From NCBI GenBank assembly GCA_022820365.1, contig JAJEFO010000065.1, positions 1 through 64,000 of the forward strand: DNA of 64,000 bases, given 5' to 3'. Both the position numbers and the translations under genes were made by a program. Positions 1 to 8,001 of this stretch are shown piece after piece. This stretch comes from Silicimonas sp. GTDB lineage: Bacteria; Pseudomonadota; Alphaproteobacteria; Rhodobacterales; Rhodobacteraceae. Under the pieces are notes generated by a model, which saw nothing but the letters and a program-made list of their open reading frames with translations, ran no database searches and had not been told where the DNA came from. Positions within the stretch are counted from its first letter, which is position 1. Each line of letters starts with the position of its first letter.

Positions 1-756
1 CTGGATGCCTCGGGCTTCGTCGAGACCGGGTTCAACGGCGCGTTCTTCGTCAACGCGGATTCGCGGGAGCCCGAGATCGCCGGCATCGGCGGCGCGATTG
101 CAGGCTCGTTCTACATGCTGCTGGTGACCCTGGTGCTGACCTTCCCCATCGGCGTGACGGCGGCGATCTACCTCGAGGAATTCGCGCCCAAGAACCGGCT
201 CACCGACCTGATCGAGGTCAACATCAACAACCTCGCGGCGGTGCCGTCCATCGTGTTCGGCCTGCTGGGGCTTGCGGTCTTCATCAACCTGTTCCACCTG
301 CCGCGCTCCGCGCCCATCGTGGGCGGGCTCACGCTCACGCTGATGACGCTGCCGACGATCATCATCGCGGCGCGCTCCGCGCTGAAGGCGGTGCCGCCGT
401 CCATCCGCGAGGGCGCCTACGGCGTCGGCGCCTCGCCGATCCAGGTGGTCTTCCACCACGTGCTGCCGCTGGCAACGCCCGGCATCCTCACCGGGACGAT
501 CATCGGCATGGCGCGCGCGCTGGGCGAGACCGCGCCGCTGCTCATGATCGGGATGGTTGCCTTCATCGTCGACATTCCGGGCGGCCCCTTCGATCCCGCG
601 ACCGCGCTGCCGGTGCAGATCTTCCTCTGGGCGGACAGCCCGGAGCGGGGCTTCGTCGAGAAGGTCTCGGCGGCGATTCTGGTGCTGCTGGCGTTCCTGA
701 TCCTGATGAACGGGGTGGCGATCTACCTCCGGCGCCGGTTCGAGATCCGCTGGTGA
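1..756 (+). CDS. pstA: Phosphate ABC transporter permease PstA (5' truncated by window edge)
   Basis: Inner-membrane permease of the high-affinity phosphate importer PstSCAB. The frame is open from base 1, so the N-terminus lies outside the window and about 251 codons remain. Several hydrophobic segments are visible, with the cytoplasmic EAA-type loop ([21 protein letters not shown], bases about 424-483) that contacts the ATPase. The late ALGETAPLL motif is typical of PstA/PstC. pstB starts about 20 bases downstream, so the two are co-transcribed. Family knowledge places it under PhoB control; no Pho box can be seen because the promoter is outside the window. Confidence 0.93.
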   Translation: MDASGFVETGFNGAFFVNADSREPEIAGIGGAIAGSFYMLLVTLVLTFPIGVTAAIYLEEFAPKNRLTDLIEVNINNLAAVPSIVFGLLGLAVFINLFHLPRSAPIVGGLTLTLMTLPTIIIAARSALKAVPPSIREGAYGVGASPIQVVFHHVLPLATPGILTGTIIGMARALGETAPLLMIGMVAFIVDIPGGPFDPATALPVQIFLWADSPERGFVEKVSAAILVLLAFLILMNGVAIYLRRRFEIRW

Positions 757-778
757 GCGGGCAAGGAGTGCTATCGTG

Positions 779-1627
779 ATGGAAGACACCGACGGGATTT
801 TGGCGTCGATGATGGAAGACACAGGCGCAGCCGTCGCCGCACCCGTGGCCGACCGCGCCGAGGCGCAGGCGCCCATCAGGATGCGCGCCCGCGAGGTCAA
901 CGTCTTCTACGCCGACAAGCAGGCGCTCTTCGACGTCGACATCGACCTGGCGCTGAACAAGGTGACGGCGCTGATCGGCCCGTCAGGCTGCGGCAAGTCG
1001 ACCTTCCTGCGCTGCCTCAACCGCATGAACGACATCATCGACATCTGCCGCGTGACCGGCTCCATCACGCTGGACGACCGCGACATCTACGGCCGCGACA
1101 TCGACGTGGTGCAGCTGCGCGCCCGCGTCGGCATGGTGTTCCAAAAACCCAATCCCTTCCCCAAATCGATCTACGAGAACGTGGCCTACGGCCCGCGCAT
1201 TCACGGGCTCGCCGGCAAGGGCCGGGAGCTCGACGACATCGTGGAGCACAGCCTGCGCCGCGCCGGCCTCTTCGACGAGGTCTCCGACCGGCTGCAACAG
1301 CCGGGCACCAGCCTCTCCGGCGGGCAGCAGCAGCGGCTCTGCATCGCGCGCGCCATCGCCATCAGCCCCGAGGTGATCCTGATGGACGAGCCCTGCTCGG
1401 CGCTGGACCCCATCGCCACGGCGAAGGTCGAAGAGTTGATCGACGAGTTGCGCGAGCACTACACGATCGCCATCGTCACCCACAACATGCAGCAGGCCGC
1501 GCGGGTCTCCCAGTTCACAGCGTTCTTCCACCTGGGCGAGCTGGTGGAATTCGAGGCGACCGAGCAGATCTTCACCAATCCGCACGACCAGCGGACGCAG
1601 GACTACATCACCGGGCGGTTCGGGTAG
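779..1627 (+). CDS. pstB: Phosphate ABC transporter ATP-binding protein PstB
   Basis: ATPase subunit that powers PstSCAB phosphate import. All ABC motifs are present: Walker A GPSGCGKS (about residue 67), the signature LSGGQQQR (about 179), Walker B VILMDEP with SALDP (about 199) and the H-loop THNM (about 234). The length (282 aa) is slightly above the usual 250-270 because of an Ala/Glu-rich N-terminal extension. A GTG at 776 directly precedes the ATG at 779. An AAGGAG ribosome-binding site at 763-768 suits either start. It lies between pstA and phoU as in the standard pst operon. Confidence 0.95.
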   Translation: MEDTDGILASMMEDTGAAVAAPVADRAEAQAPIRMRAREVNVFYADKQALFDVDIDLALNKVTALIGPSGCGKSTFLRCLNRMNDIIDICRVTGSITLDDRDIYGRDIDVVQLRARVGMVFQKPNPFPKSIYENVAYGPRIHGLAGKGRELDDIVEHSLRRAGLFDEVSDRLQQPGTSLSGGQQQRLCIARAIAISPEVILMDEPCSALDPIATAKVEELIDELREHYTIAIVTHNMQQAARVSQFTAFFHLGELVEFEATEQIFTNPHDQRTQDYITGRFG

Positions 1628-1656
1628 GCGCGGGCGGAGGAGAGGGAGAGCGACCG

Positions 1657-2118
1657 ATGGCTGCCGAGCACACGGTCAAGGCTTACGACGAAGAGCTGGA
1701 TCGCATGGACAACGCGATCCTCGAGATGGGCGGCATCGTCGAGCAGCAGCTCGCCGATTCGATCGTGGCACTGGTCCGCCGCGACGACGACCTCGCCTCG
1801 CGCGTCATCACCGAGGACCGCCGGGTCGACGCGCTGGAGGCGGAAATCGACCAGCTCGCCGTGCGAATTCTGGCGCTGCGACAGCCGGTGGCTGTGGACC
1901 TGCGCGTCATCACCGCCTCGCTCAAGGTGGCGAGCGACCTGGAGCGCATGGGGGACTACGCCGCCAACGTCGCCAAGCGCTCCATCGCCATCCAGGATAT
2001 CGACCCCATCCGCCTCACCCACGCGATCTCGCGCATGGCGGGCATCGCCCATGGCATGATCAAGGACGTGCTCGATTCCTTCAGAGACCGCGACGTGGAG
2101 CGCGCGATGGCGGTCTGG
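1657..2118 (+). pseudogene. phoU: Truncated phosphate regulator PhoU (joined to a TRAP gene)
   Basis: PhoU represses the PhoR/PhoB system when phosphate is plentiful, through the Pst transporter. The start is normal (MAAEHTVKAYDEELDRM) and the first PhoU helical repeat is intact, with its VASDLERMGDYAANVAKR motif. The second repeat begins (DVLDSFRDRDVERAMAVW) and then stops matching PhoU at about base 2115, near residue 153 of a family usually 230-240 aa long. From there the same frame reads meaningless sequence to a stop at 2382, while a different frame encodes the end of a TRAP small permease. The junction is abrupt, with no intervening mobile element. It is a true rearrangement or an assembly join; see findings. 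Confidence 0.85.
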
Positions 2119-2422
2119 CGGGTTCCTCGTGGTCGTCGGCGGGCGGCACCCTGGGCTGGCGCGCTGGCTGCGTCGGGCGATCAACCTGATCTCGGCGATC
2201 TTCATGACGCTGATTGCGATCACCATATTCCCGGAATTCCTCAAGATGTGGGAAACTGGCGACTTTTTCGGCATTCCCGGCGTGTTCACTGCACCCTGGT
2301 GGCCGGTCAAGCTGACGATTTTCGCCAGCGCGGTGCTGGCGGCGCTGATCTTCGCGTTGAAGGTCATGGGCGCTTCCCCTGACGAGGCCAAGCATACACC
2401 CAGCCAGGAAGACGCGGTATGA
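2115..2422 (+). pseudogene. dctQ: 3' half of TRAP transporter small permease (DctQ-type)
   Basis: Only the C-terminal part of a DctQ-like 4-TM small permease is present, about 100 aa against the usual 160-190. It enters mid-frame at the phoU junction with GGFLVVVGGRH, a typical DctQ loop, followed by two hydrophobic helices (INLISAIFMTLIAITIFPEF and VKLTIFASAVLAALIFALKV). The ORF has a possible GTG at 2129 but no convincing ribosome-binding site. It ends in an ATGA overlap with dctM (2419), the normal TRAP arrangement. The missing 5' half, and any dctP binding-protein gene, would lie on the other side of the junction. Confidence 0.85.
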
Positions 2423-3726
2423 GCCCCGTCGAAATCGGCCTCTACTCGGTCCTCGCCATCATCGTCCTGGTCTATCTCGGGCTCTACATCCCAATTGCCC
2501 TCGGCGTCGTCAGCTTCGTCTCAATCTGGCTGATGCGGGACAACTTCACGCTTGCGATGAACCTGTTGAAGATCGCCGTGGGCGACAGCGTGATGGAATA
2601 CACCTTTGCCACCGTGCCGCTCTTTACCTTCATGGGCCTTGTCGTCAGCAAGGCGGGGCTGGGCGCGGACATCTACAAGGTGATGAATTACGGTTTCCGA
2701 AGGGTGAAAGGCGGGATCGGCATGGCCACCGTGGGCGCGAACGCCGTATTCGCCGCCGTCACGGGGTCATCGATCGCCAGCGCCTCGGTCTTCGCCAAGG
2801 TCTCCGTGCCACAGATGCTGCACTACGACTACAACCCGCGCTTTGCCGTCGGCGTGGTGGCGGGATCGTCGGTGCTTGGCATGATCATCCCGCCGTCAGC
2901 GATGCTGATCATCTATTCTTTCGTGGCCGAGCAGTCGGTCGGCGACATGTTCCTGGCCGGCGTCGTGCCCGGCATCCTTCTGGCCATCGCCTATGTCGGC
3001 GCCATCTTCGCAATGGGCAGGCTGACGCCCGGCTTCGTCGGCGGCCGGTCCGGCGAAGACTTGGAACCGTTGGGCTGGGGCGAGATCGCAGAAAAGACGC
3101 TGCCCATTCTGGGGCTGATCCTGGTGGTGCTCGGCGGCATCTATACCGGCTGGCTGACTCCGGTCGAGGCGGGGGCCGCAGGTGCTCTGCTGGGGCTGGT
3201 CATCGCCGTCGTCCGCCGCCGCATGACGCTGCGTGGGTTCTGGGAGGCGCTGCTGGAAACCGGCCACATCACTGCTGCGATCCTGTTCCTGATCACCGCC
3301 GCCTCGATCTATTCCCGAATGCTGGGGCTTGCCGGGCTGCCAAACGAGCTGGGCGACATCCTGAACGAAACCCAGCTCGGATTCGTCTGGATCATGGTCA
3401 TCTACGTGGCGCTGATGATCTTTCTCGGCACGCTTCTGGACACCGCCTCGATCATCCTGATCATGGTGCCGCTCTTCTTGCCGATTGTCGAGCCGATGGG
3501 CCTGTCGCTGGTCTGGTTCGGCATTATCACGGTCGTTGGCGCCGAGATCGGGCTTCTGACCCCGCCGCTGGGCATCTCCTGCTTCGTCATCAAGGCGACG
3601 CTCGACGACGACCGCATCAAGCTGAAGGACGTGTTCCTCGGTGCGCTTCCATTTGCCTTCGTCATGTTGATCGTACTGATCGTTCTGATACGCTTCCCGG
3701 CACTCAGCCTCGCAATTCTGAACTAA
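2419..3726 (+). CDS. dctM: TRAP transporter large permease (DctM-type)
   Basis: 435-aa integral membrane protein with about 12 hydrophobic segments, the ion-coupled translocation subunit of a TRAP uptake system for organic acids. Family hallmarks include VTGSSIASASVFAKV and SVLGMIIPPSAMLIIYSF near residues 115-175 and a second half with LGTLLDTASIILIMVP and LTPPLGISCFV. It starts with an ATGA overlap on the truncated dctQ. A ring-cleavage dioxygenase follows 12 bases after its stop, suggesting co-transcription and an aromatic or aliphatic acid substrate (inference). No DctP-type binding protein is encoded nearby. Confidence 0.93.
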   Translation: MSPVEIGLYSVLAIIVLVYLGLYIPIALGVVSFVSIWLMRDNFTLAMNLLKIAVGDSVMEYTFATVPLFTFMGLVVSKAGLGADIYKVMNYGFRRVKGGIGMATVGANAVFAAVTGSSIASASVFAKVSVPQMLHYDYNPRFAVGVVAGSSVLGMIIPPSAMLIIYSFVAEQSVGDMFLAGVVPGILLAIAYVGAIFAMGRLTPGFVGGRSGEDLEPLGWGEIAEKTLPILGLILVVLGGIYTGWLTPVEAGAAGALLGLVIAVVRRRMTLRGFWEALLETGHITAAILFLITAASIYSRMLGLAGLPNELGDILNETQLGFVWIMVIYVALMIFLGTLLDTASIILIMVPLFLPIVEPMGLSLVWFGIITVVGAEIGLLTPPLGISCFVIKATLDDDRIKLKDVFLGALPFAFVMLIVLIVLIRFPALSLAILN

Positions 3727-3738
3727 AGGGCCCGACCC

Positions 3739-4608
3739 ATGCGCAAGCTCACGCAGGACAACATCACCGACGTGTTCCTAAGCTACTGCGGCAAGGACAC
3801 CGACCCGCGCATGCGCGAGATCATGGCGAGCCTTGCCAAGCATCTGCACGCCTTTGCCAAGGATGTACGCCTCACGCATGCCGAGTGGCAAACCGGCATC
3901 GAATTCATGGAACGCATGACCGAATTCACCGACGCAGAACGCCACGAATTCGTGCTGCTGTCGGACGTGCTCGGCCTGTCGTCACTCGTGGACATGATCA
4001 ATTCGGTGCCAGAGGGGACATCCTCCAGCGTGCTTGGGCCATTTCATATCTCCGGCGCGCCGGACATCCCCTTTGGCCACGACATGAAACGGCACTACGA
4101 GGGAACGATCCTGCTGGCCCGCGGTCGCATAACAGACCAGGGCGGCAACCCGATCGCAGGCGCCAAGCTGGACATCTGGCAGACCGCACCGAACGGGCTG
4201 TATTCCAGCCAGGATCCTGAACAGGACACCTACAGCTTTCACGGCATCCAGACCACTGGCGCTGACGGGTGCTATGGCTTCACAACTGTCAAGCCGGTCA
4301 GTTACACCGTGCCCAGCGATGGACCCGTGGGTGACATCCTCAATGCAGTCGGTCGGCATCCCTGGCGGCCCTCGCACCTGCACTACATCGTCACCGCCCC
4401 AGGCTACCGCCAGCTGGTCACGGAGATATTTCCCGAAGACGACCCCTATCTCGACGAAGACACAGTATTCGGCGTGCGCGAAGATCTGGTCATGAAATAC
4501 GTCGAACTCCCGCCGGACACGTTTCCTGAAGGCTTCGACCTGTCAGGCAAGGTGACCGAGCCCTACCTCGTCGCGGACTTCGATCTCAAACTGGTCCGCG
4601 AAGCCTGA
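3739..4608 (+). CDS. Intradiol ring-cleavage dioxygenase (hydroxyquinol/catechol 1,2-dioxygenase family)
   Basis: Non-haem Fe(III) dioxygenase that opens catechol-type rings between the two hydroxyls, giving cis,cis-muconates or maleylacetate-type products. The four iron ligands can be placed by motif: Tyr155 (NGLYSSQDP), Tyr189 (KPVSYTVP), His213 and His215 (RPSHLHY), with the normal Tyr-His spacing of the family. An N-terminal helical dimerisation domain (residues 1-100) precedes the catalytic fold. At 289 aa it has normal length for hydroxyquinol or catechol 1,2-dioxygenase; motifs alone do not separate these. It lies directly behind dctM and convergent with a GntR regulator. Confidence 0.9.
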   Translation: MRKLTQDNITDVFLSYCGKDTDPRMREIMASLAKHLHAFAKDVRLTHAEWQTGIEFMERMTEFTDAERHEFVLLSDVLGLSSLVDMINSVPEGTSSSVLGPFHISGAPDIPFGHDMKRHYEGTILLARGRITDQGGNPIAGAKLDIWQTAPNGLYSSQDPEQDTYSFHGIQTTGADGCYGFTTVKPVSYTVPSDGPVGDILNAVGRHPWRPSHLHYIVTAPGYRQLVTEIFPEDDPYLDEDTVFGVREDLVMKYVELPPDTFPEGFDLSGKVTEPYLVADFDLKLVREA

Positions 4609-4627
4609 CACGCTTGGCCGTGGCTCC

Positions 4628-5290
4628 TCAGTCGACCTGCTCCGCCAGGAATGCGCCGGTCTTGCGATAGTGGTCCATCAGGCTGGCGCAGGTCATGTCC
4701 GTGTCCCGGCTGACCGCCGCGTCAAGGATGGCACGATGCTCTGCCTCGACGTTGCGGCGCGAGTAAGATTTCGCCCGTCCCGCCAGGTACCTGTAGCGCA
4801 CGTTCAGATCGTATAGCTGGCTGCAAAAGCGCAGCAGGATCGGGGATCTGCAGGCCGCGAGCAGCGCCATGTGAAATCGCTTGTGACGCACCTCGTACGC
4901 GTCGACATCGTTCCGGTCCGCCTTGTTCATGTGATGATGCGCCAGCACCAATGCGTCTTCCCACGCCGTGTCGGTATTGGACAGGCTGTCGCGCAGCGCG
5001 AGTTCCTCGAGATTGCAGCGCAAGTTCAGAATCTCCTGGAACTGCGCCCTGCTGGTTGCGGCCACGCGAAACCCGCGCTGATCCAGCCGGTCGACAAGCT
5101 GATCGGATGTCAGAAGGCTGAGCGCCTCGCGAACGGGGGACGCCCCGGTATCGAGCGCGACCTTGAGTGCATCGATCTTCAAGCGCTCGCCCGGCGGAAT
5201 TCGCCCGGTGATGATGTCTTTCCGAAGCGTGAGATAGACACGCCGTGTCGAGGATTGCGGCGAGGATGTGTCTTCAACGGATTTGTCCAT
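4628..5290 (-). CDS. GntR-family regulator with FCD ligand domain
   Basis: 220-aa transcription factor. The N-terminal winged helix (about residues 18-80) contains IPPGERLKIDALKVALDTG followed by SPVREALSLL, the canonical GntR recognition helix. The rest is an all-helical FCD effector domain with conserved Asp/His metal positions (ETRHxxFH-like VRHKRFHMAL, later EAEHRAILDA). FCD regulators usually sense carboxylic acids. The start at 5290 (MDKSVEDTSS) is chosen over an upstream ATG at 5392, whose extra 34 residues have no family character. It is divergent from the DRE-TIM gene and shares with it an intergenic region containing two perfect palindromes. Confidence 0.9.
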   Translation of the reverse strand: MDKSVEDTSSPQSSTRRVYLTLRKDIITGRIPPGERLKIDALKVALDTGASPVREALSLLTSDQLVDRLDQRGFRVAATSRAQFQEILNLRCNLEELALRDSLSNTDTAWEDALVLAHHHMNKADRNDVDAYEVRHKRFHMALLAACRSPILLRFCSQLYDLNVRYRYLAGRAKSYSRRNVEAEHRAILDAAVSRDTDMTCASLMDHYRKTGAFLAEQVD

Positions 5291-5342
5291 GACGAAAGAT
5301 TGCCACCATCTGTCGCGGAAAACAAATATTATCGTTTTTTCT

Positions 5343-5358
5343 CGGACTTCGAAGTCCG
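5343..5358. promoter_or_regulatory. 16-bp perfect palindrome, candidate GntR operator
   Basis: CGGACTTC followed by its exact complement GAAGTCCG lies 53 bases upstream of the GntR start codon, within the divergent intergenic region. The position is right for an autoregulatory operator. Assignment to the adjacent GntR protein is inference. Confidence 0.4.
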
Positions 5359-5495
5359 ACTCCGACGAAGCCAGCCTGGCAGAAACCGCCATTTGACCCC
5401 GGAATTCGTCGGAGAGGCATCAGAAGTAACAAAATCTCGGACATCCGGAATGCTGATCCGGAAACCGCCTCGGCCCTGTCGTCAGAAAAAGTGGT

Positions 5496-5520
5496 TTTTT
5501 CTTTTGGAACAAAAGAAAAA
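5496..5520. promoter_or_regulatory. Perfect inverted repeat (11-bp arms) upstream of DRE-TIM gene
   Basis: TTTTTCTTTTG (5496-5506) and CAAAAGAAAAA (5510-5520) are exact reverse complements separated by GAA. The repeat lies 50 bases upstream of the ATG at 5571 and is AT-rich in a GC-rich genome. It could be an operator overlapping the promoter, or a bidirectional terminator-like hairpin. Being intergenic between divergent genes, an operator is more likely. Confidence 0.45.
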
Positions 5521-5570
5521 TGGGTATAGTGTGGTTGCTCAGACTGTCCATGATTGTCCCGGGGGAACCG

Positions 5571-6791
5571 ATGCGCGAAACTCATTTCGAAGACGGCAAG
5601 TGGTGGGTCAGCCCTTACAATTTCGTGCCCGATGTCCGCAAGGACCTGAACCTGCCCCCCAAGGTCGAGATCCACGACGCGACGCTGCGAGACGGCGAGC
5701 AGACCCCAGGAGTCGTATTTTCCATCGATGACAAGATCCGCATCGCCAGCAAGATGGACGAAATCGGCGTCGACCGGATCGAAGCCGGCATGCCGGCGGT
5801 GTCGCCGCAGGATGCCGAGGCCATCAAGGAAATCTCGAAGCTGGGTTTGAAGTCCAGGATCTACACCTTCGCCCGCGCCCTCAAGGCCGATGTCGACATG
5901 GCGCTGGAGTGCGGCGCCCATGGAGTCATCATCGAGGTGCCGATCGGCTATCCGAAGCTGGTCACCCAGTTCGGCTGGACTTGGGAGGACGTGTTCAAGA
6001 AGAGCCGCGACGTGATCAACTACGCGCGCGAACAGGGCCTGCACACGGTGTTCTTCCCCTACGACACCACCCGTGCACGGCCGGAGGACCTGACCAGCCT
6101 CTGCAAAGCGATCATGGCGGAATCGCCGCCCGACGCGATCGGCATCGTCGACACCATGGGATGCGCAACACCCGAGGCGATCAAGTACATGGTTGGCTGG
6201 GTAAAGGGCATGACGGGACTGCCGGTCGAGATTCATACCCACAACGATTTCGGAATGGGCGTGGCGACAGAGCTTGCGGCAGTGACAGCCGGTGCCGAGT
6301 GCGTACATAGCTGCGGCAACGGACTGGGCGAACGGACAGGCAATGCGGCCCTTGAAGAGTTGATCCTGGGGCTCGACCTGCTCTACGGGTACGAGTTGGG
6401 TTACAAGCTGGACAAGCTGCCTGAGCTGGGCGCAATGCTGTCCGAGCTGTCCAACGTTCCGATTGCCCGCAACAAGCCCGTCCTTGGCCACGGCAACTTC
6501 ATTCGCGAAAGCGGGATCGGTATTCAGTACGTGATGCACGATCCGTTGGTGATGTTCGGCACCCATCCCGCCCTGACAGGCCGTACGGGCGAGGTGGTCC
6601 TTGGCAAGAAGAGCGGAAAGGCCTCGATCATCTACAAGTTGGAAGAGTTGGAGCTGGGAGCGTTGGCTGATGAACAGGCAGCGGAGGTCCTGACCCGTGT
6701 CAAGACCATGGGCATCGAGAAGCGCGACATGCTCAGCGACGAAGAATTCCGCAGCATCGTCGAAGACGTGCGGGCCAAAGACGTCGCCTGA
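5571..6791 (+). CDS. DRE-TIM metallolyase (2-isopropylmalate/homocitrate synthase family)
   Basis: 406-aa Claisen-condensing or lyase enzyme of the HMGL-like superfamily. The catalytic DATLRDGEQTPGV motif is at residues 36-48. The metal-binding HTHNDFGMG is at 222-230, followed by CGNGLGERTGNAALEE. It lacks the C-terminal LeuA regulatory domain, so it is closer to homocitrate/citramalate-type enzymes than to full-length LeuA. The start at 5571 (MRETHFEDG) is preferred over 5520 because the upstream 17 residues overlap the inverted repeat and GGGGGAA precedes 5571. The true substrate is not decidable. The catabolic neighbours suggest a lyase or synthase acting on a pathway intermediate. Confidence 0.8.
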   Translation: MRETHFEDGKWWVSPYNFVPDVRKDLNLPPKVEIHDATLRDGEQTPGVVFSIDDKIRIASKMDEIGVDRIEAGMPAVSPQDAEAIKEISKLGLKSRIYTFARALKADVDMALECGAHGVIIEVPIGYPKLVTQFGWTWEDVFKKSRDVINYAREQGLHTVFFPYDTTRARPEDLTSLCKAIMAESPPDAIGIVDTMGCATPEAIKYMVGWVKGMTGLPVEIHTHNDFGMGVATELAAVTAGAECVHSCGNGLGERTGNAALEELILGLDLLYGYELGYKLDKLPELGAMLSELSNVPIARNKPVLGHGNFIRESGIGIQYVMHDPLVMFGTHPALTGRTGEVVLGKKSGKASIIYKLEELELGALADEQAAEVLTRVKTMGIEKRDMLSDEEFRSIVEDVRAKDVA

Positions 6792-6911
6792 GAATCCTGC
6801 ACGCTTCGTGAAGAACCGACGCGAGGAAACGGCATGAAGATCGGTTGGTGATCACGGATCTTCAAGACACCGCAAAATGGGTCACTTGAATGAAGGCGGC
6901 AATGTCCGCCG

Positions 6912-7454
6912 TTACAACTCTTCGGTCTCTGTACCTTGCAGCCGAACGCCTTCCGCGCTGACGTGAGTACCGTCACTGTCTATCGTGGCAAGGTCGCAAA
7001 ACAGTTCGATTCGGTGGCCGTCAGGATCGAGAATGTAGACAGCCTCGTTTTCGCCCCAACTCCCGTCGCCGCGCGGCTGCACGAACGAATGCAGTATCGG
7101 TCCCCGAACGATTTCCGCACCTTCCGTGCGAATGCGGTCCAGAAGCGCCAGCCAGTCGTCTCGATTGTCGCATTCAAATGCGGCATGATGGAAATTCGGT
7201 GGGCCGTCGAGGTCCGCCTCGGGAAGCGGCTTCGTTCGGTAGGTCTTCTTCGGATTGTGAACAAGGACAATCTCGTGGTGGACGTTGGCGAGACGCATGA
7301 AAGTCAGTTCGACAGGAATGTCTTCCACCTCGAACGCTGCGTGACGCTCGGTGAGCTTGAAACCGAGAACCCGCCGATACCATTCGATGGAGCGATCCGT
7401 ATCGCTGACTTCAATGGCGATATGCTGCATTCTGGCAGGTCTTGGTCGGTTCAT
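6912..7454 (-). CDS. VOC-superfamily (glyoxalase/extradiol-type) protein
   Basis: 180-aa single-gene vicinal-oxygen-chelate protein. The fold is recognisable from MQHIAIEVSDTDRSIEWYRRVLGFKL (N-terminal beta-alpha-beta, residues 9-34), a central FHHAAFEC and the C-terminal AVYILDPDGHRIELFC. The metal ligands His (HIAIEV), His (HHAAFE) and Glu (RIELF) are present. The start at 7454 has a GAGGGAAC ribosome-binding site; an upstream ATG at 7508 adds non-conserved residues. It may be an extradiol dioxygenase, a glyoxalase or an epimerase. It is followed upstream on the same strand by a decayed P450 and an aromatic hydroxylase. Confidence 0.82.
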   Translation of the reverse strand: MNRPRPARMQHIAIEVSDTDRSIEWYRRVLGFKLTERHAAFEVEDIPVELTFMRLANVHHEIVLVHNPKKTYRTKPLPEADLDGPPNFHHAAFECDNRDDWLALLDRIRTEGAEIVRGPILHSFVQPRGDGSWGENEAVYILDPDGHRIELFCDLATIDSDGTHVSAEGVRLQGTETEEL

Positions 7455-7465
7455 GACCGGTTCCC

Positions 7466-7750
7466 TCACTTGACGGCAACGTGCAGGTGCCGGGTCTCCC
7501 TGAGCCACAGGCGTGCGGCGATATCGGGCGACGCGATGAACTGCAACCCGGGGAAACGACCGAAGAGCTTCCGGAATGCAATCGCGGCTCCCATCCGCGC
7601 ATGTGAGTTTCCGGCACGGACGTGAACTCCAAGACCGAAGCTCAGATGCCTGTTGGGTCGACGTGCTGTGTCGGAGCGACCAGGATCGGGAAACAGCCGG
7701 GGATCGCGGTGCGAGGCAGCGACGGTCTTCAAGAGTATCACTCCTTTCTG
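7466..7750 (-). pseudogene. Cytochrome P450 C-terminal remnant (haem Cys replaced by Arg)
   Basis: One minus-strand frame encodes an unmistakable P450 C-terminus: KGVILLKTVAASHRDPRLFP (the usual G..V.....ANRDP..F block), then HLSFGLGVHVRAGNSHAR, matching the haem-binding FGxGxHxCxGxxLAR motif, and a normal terminal helix and strand ending LHVAVK. The cysteine ligand is Arg (codon CGT at 7616-7618, one transition from TGT) and the later Leu is His. Upstream of about base 7750 no frame shows the I-helix, the ExxR motif or any N-terminus. The gene is a 5'-deleted, point-mutated relic. It sits between the VOC gene and the hydroxylase on the same strand, as part of a former operon. Confidence 0.78.
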
Positions 7751-8001
7751 GGTCGCGGACCTGTTCCGCCTCGTGCTTCGGGCCCTGCTTCCGTCGCCGG
7801 TCCTGTTCCTGCCGAACTCCACGCGAGGCACGATGCCCACTTGCACGGTGCGGGCGACCGGGAATTGCCCAGGCAAACGGACCCGCCCGAGATTGCAGTC
7901 ACTCGGGCATTCCAACTGCCCCGAAATCTCCCGCGACATGCAACATCGCGTTCCGGAGACTTCTTGCGCGCGCAAGAATGCGCTTGCACCAATTCCGCGA
8001 C

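Noticed and set aside
5274-6566. 430-codon minus-strand frame
   Set aside because: It is antisense to the DRE-TIM gene, whose catalytic motifs are clear.
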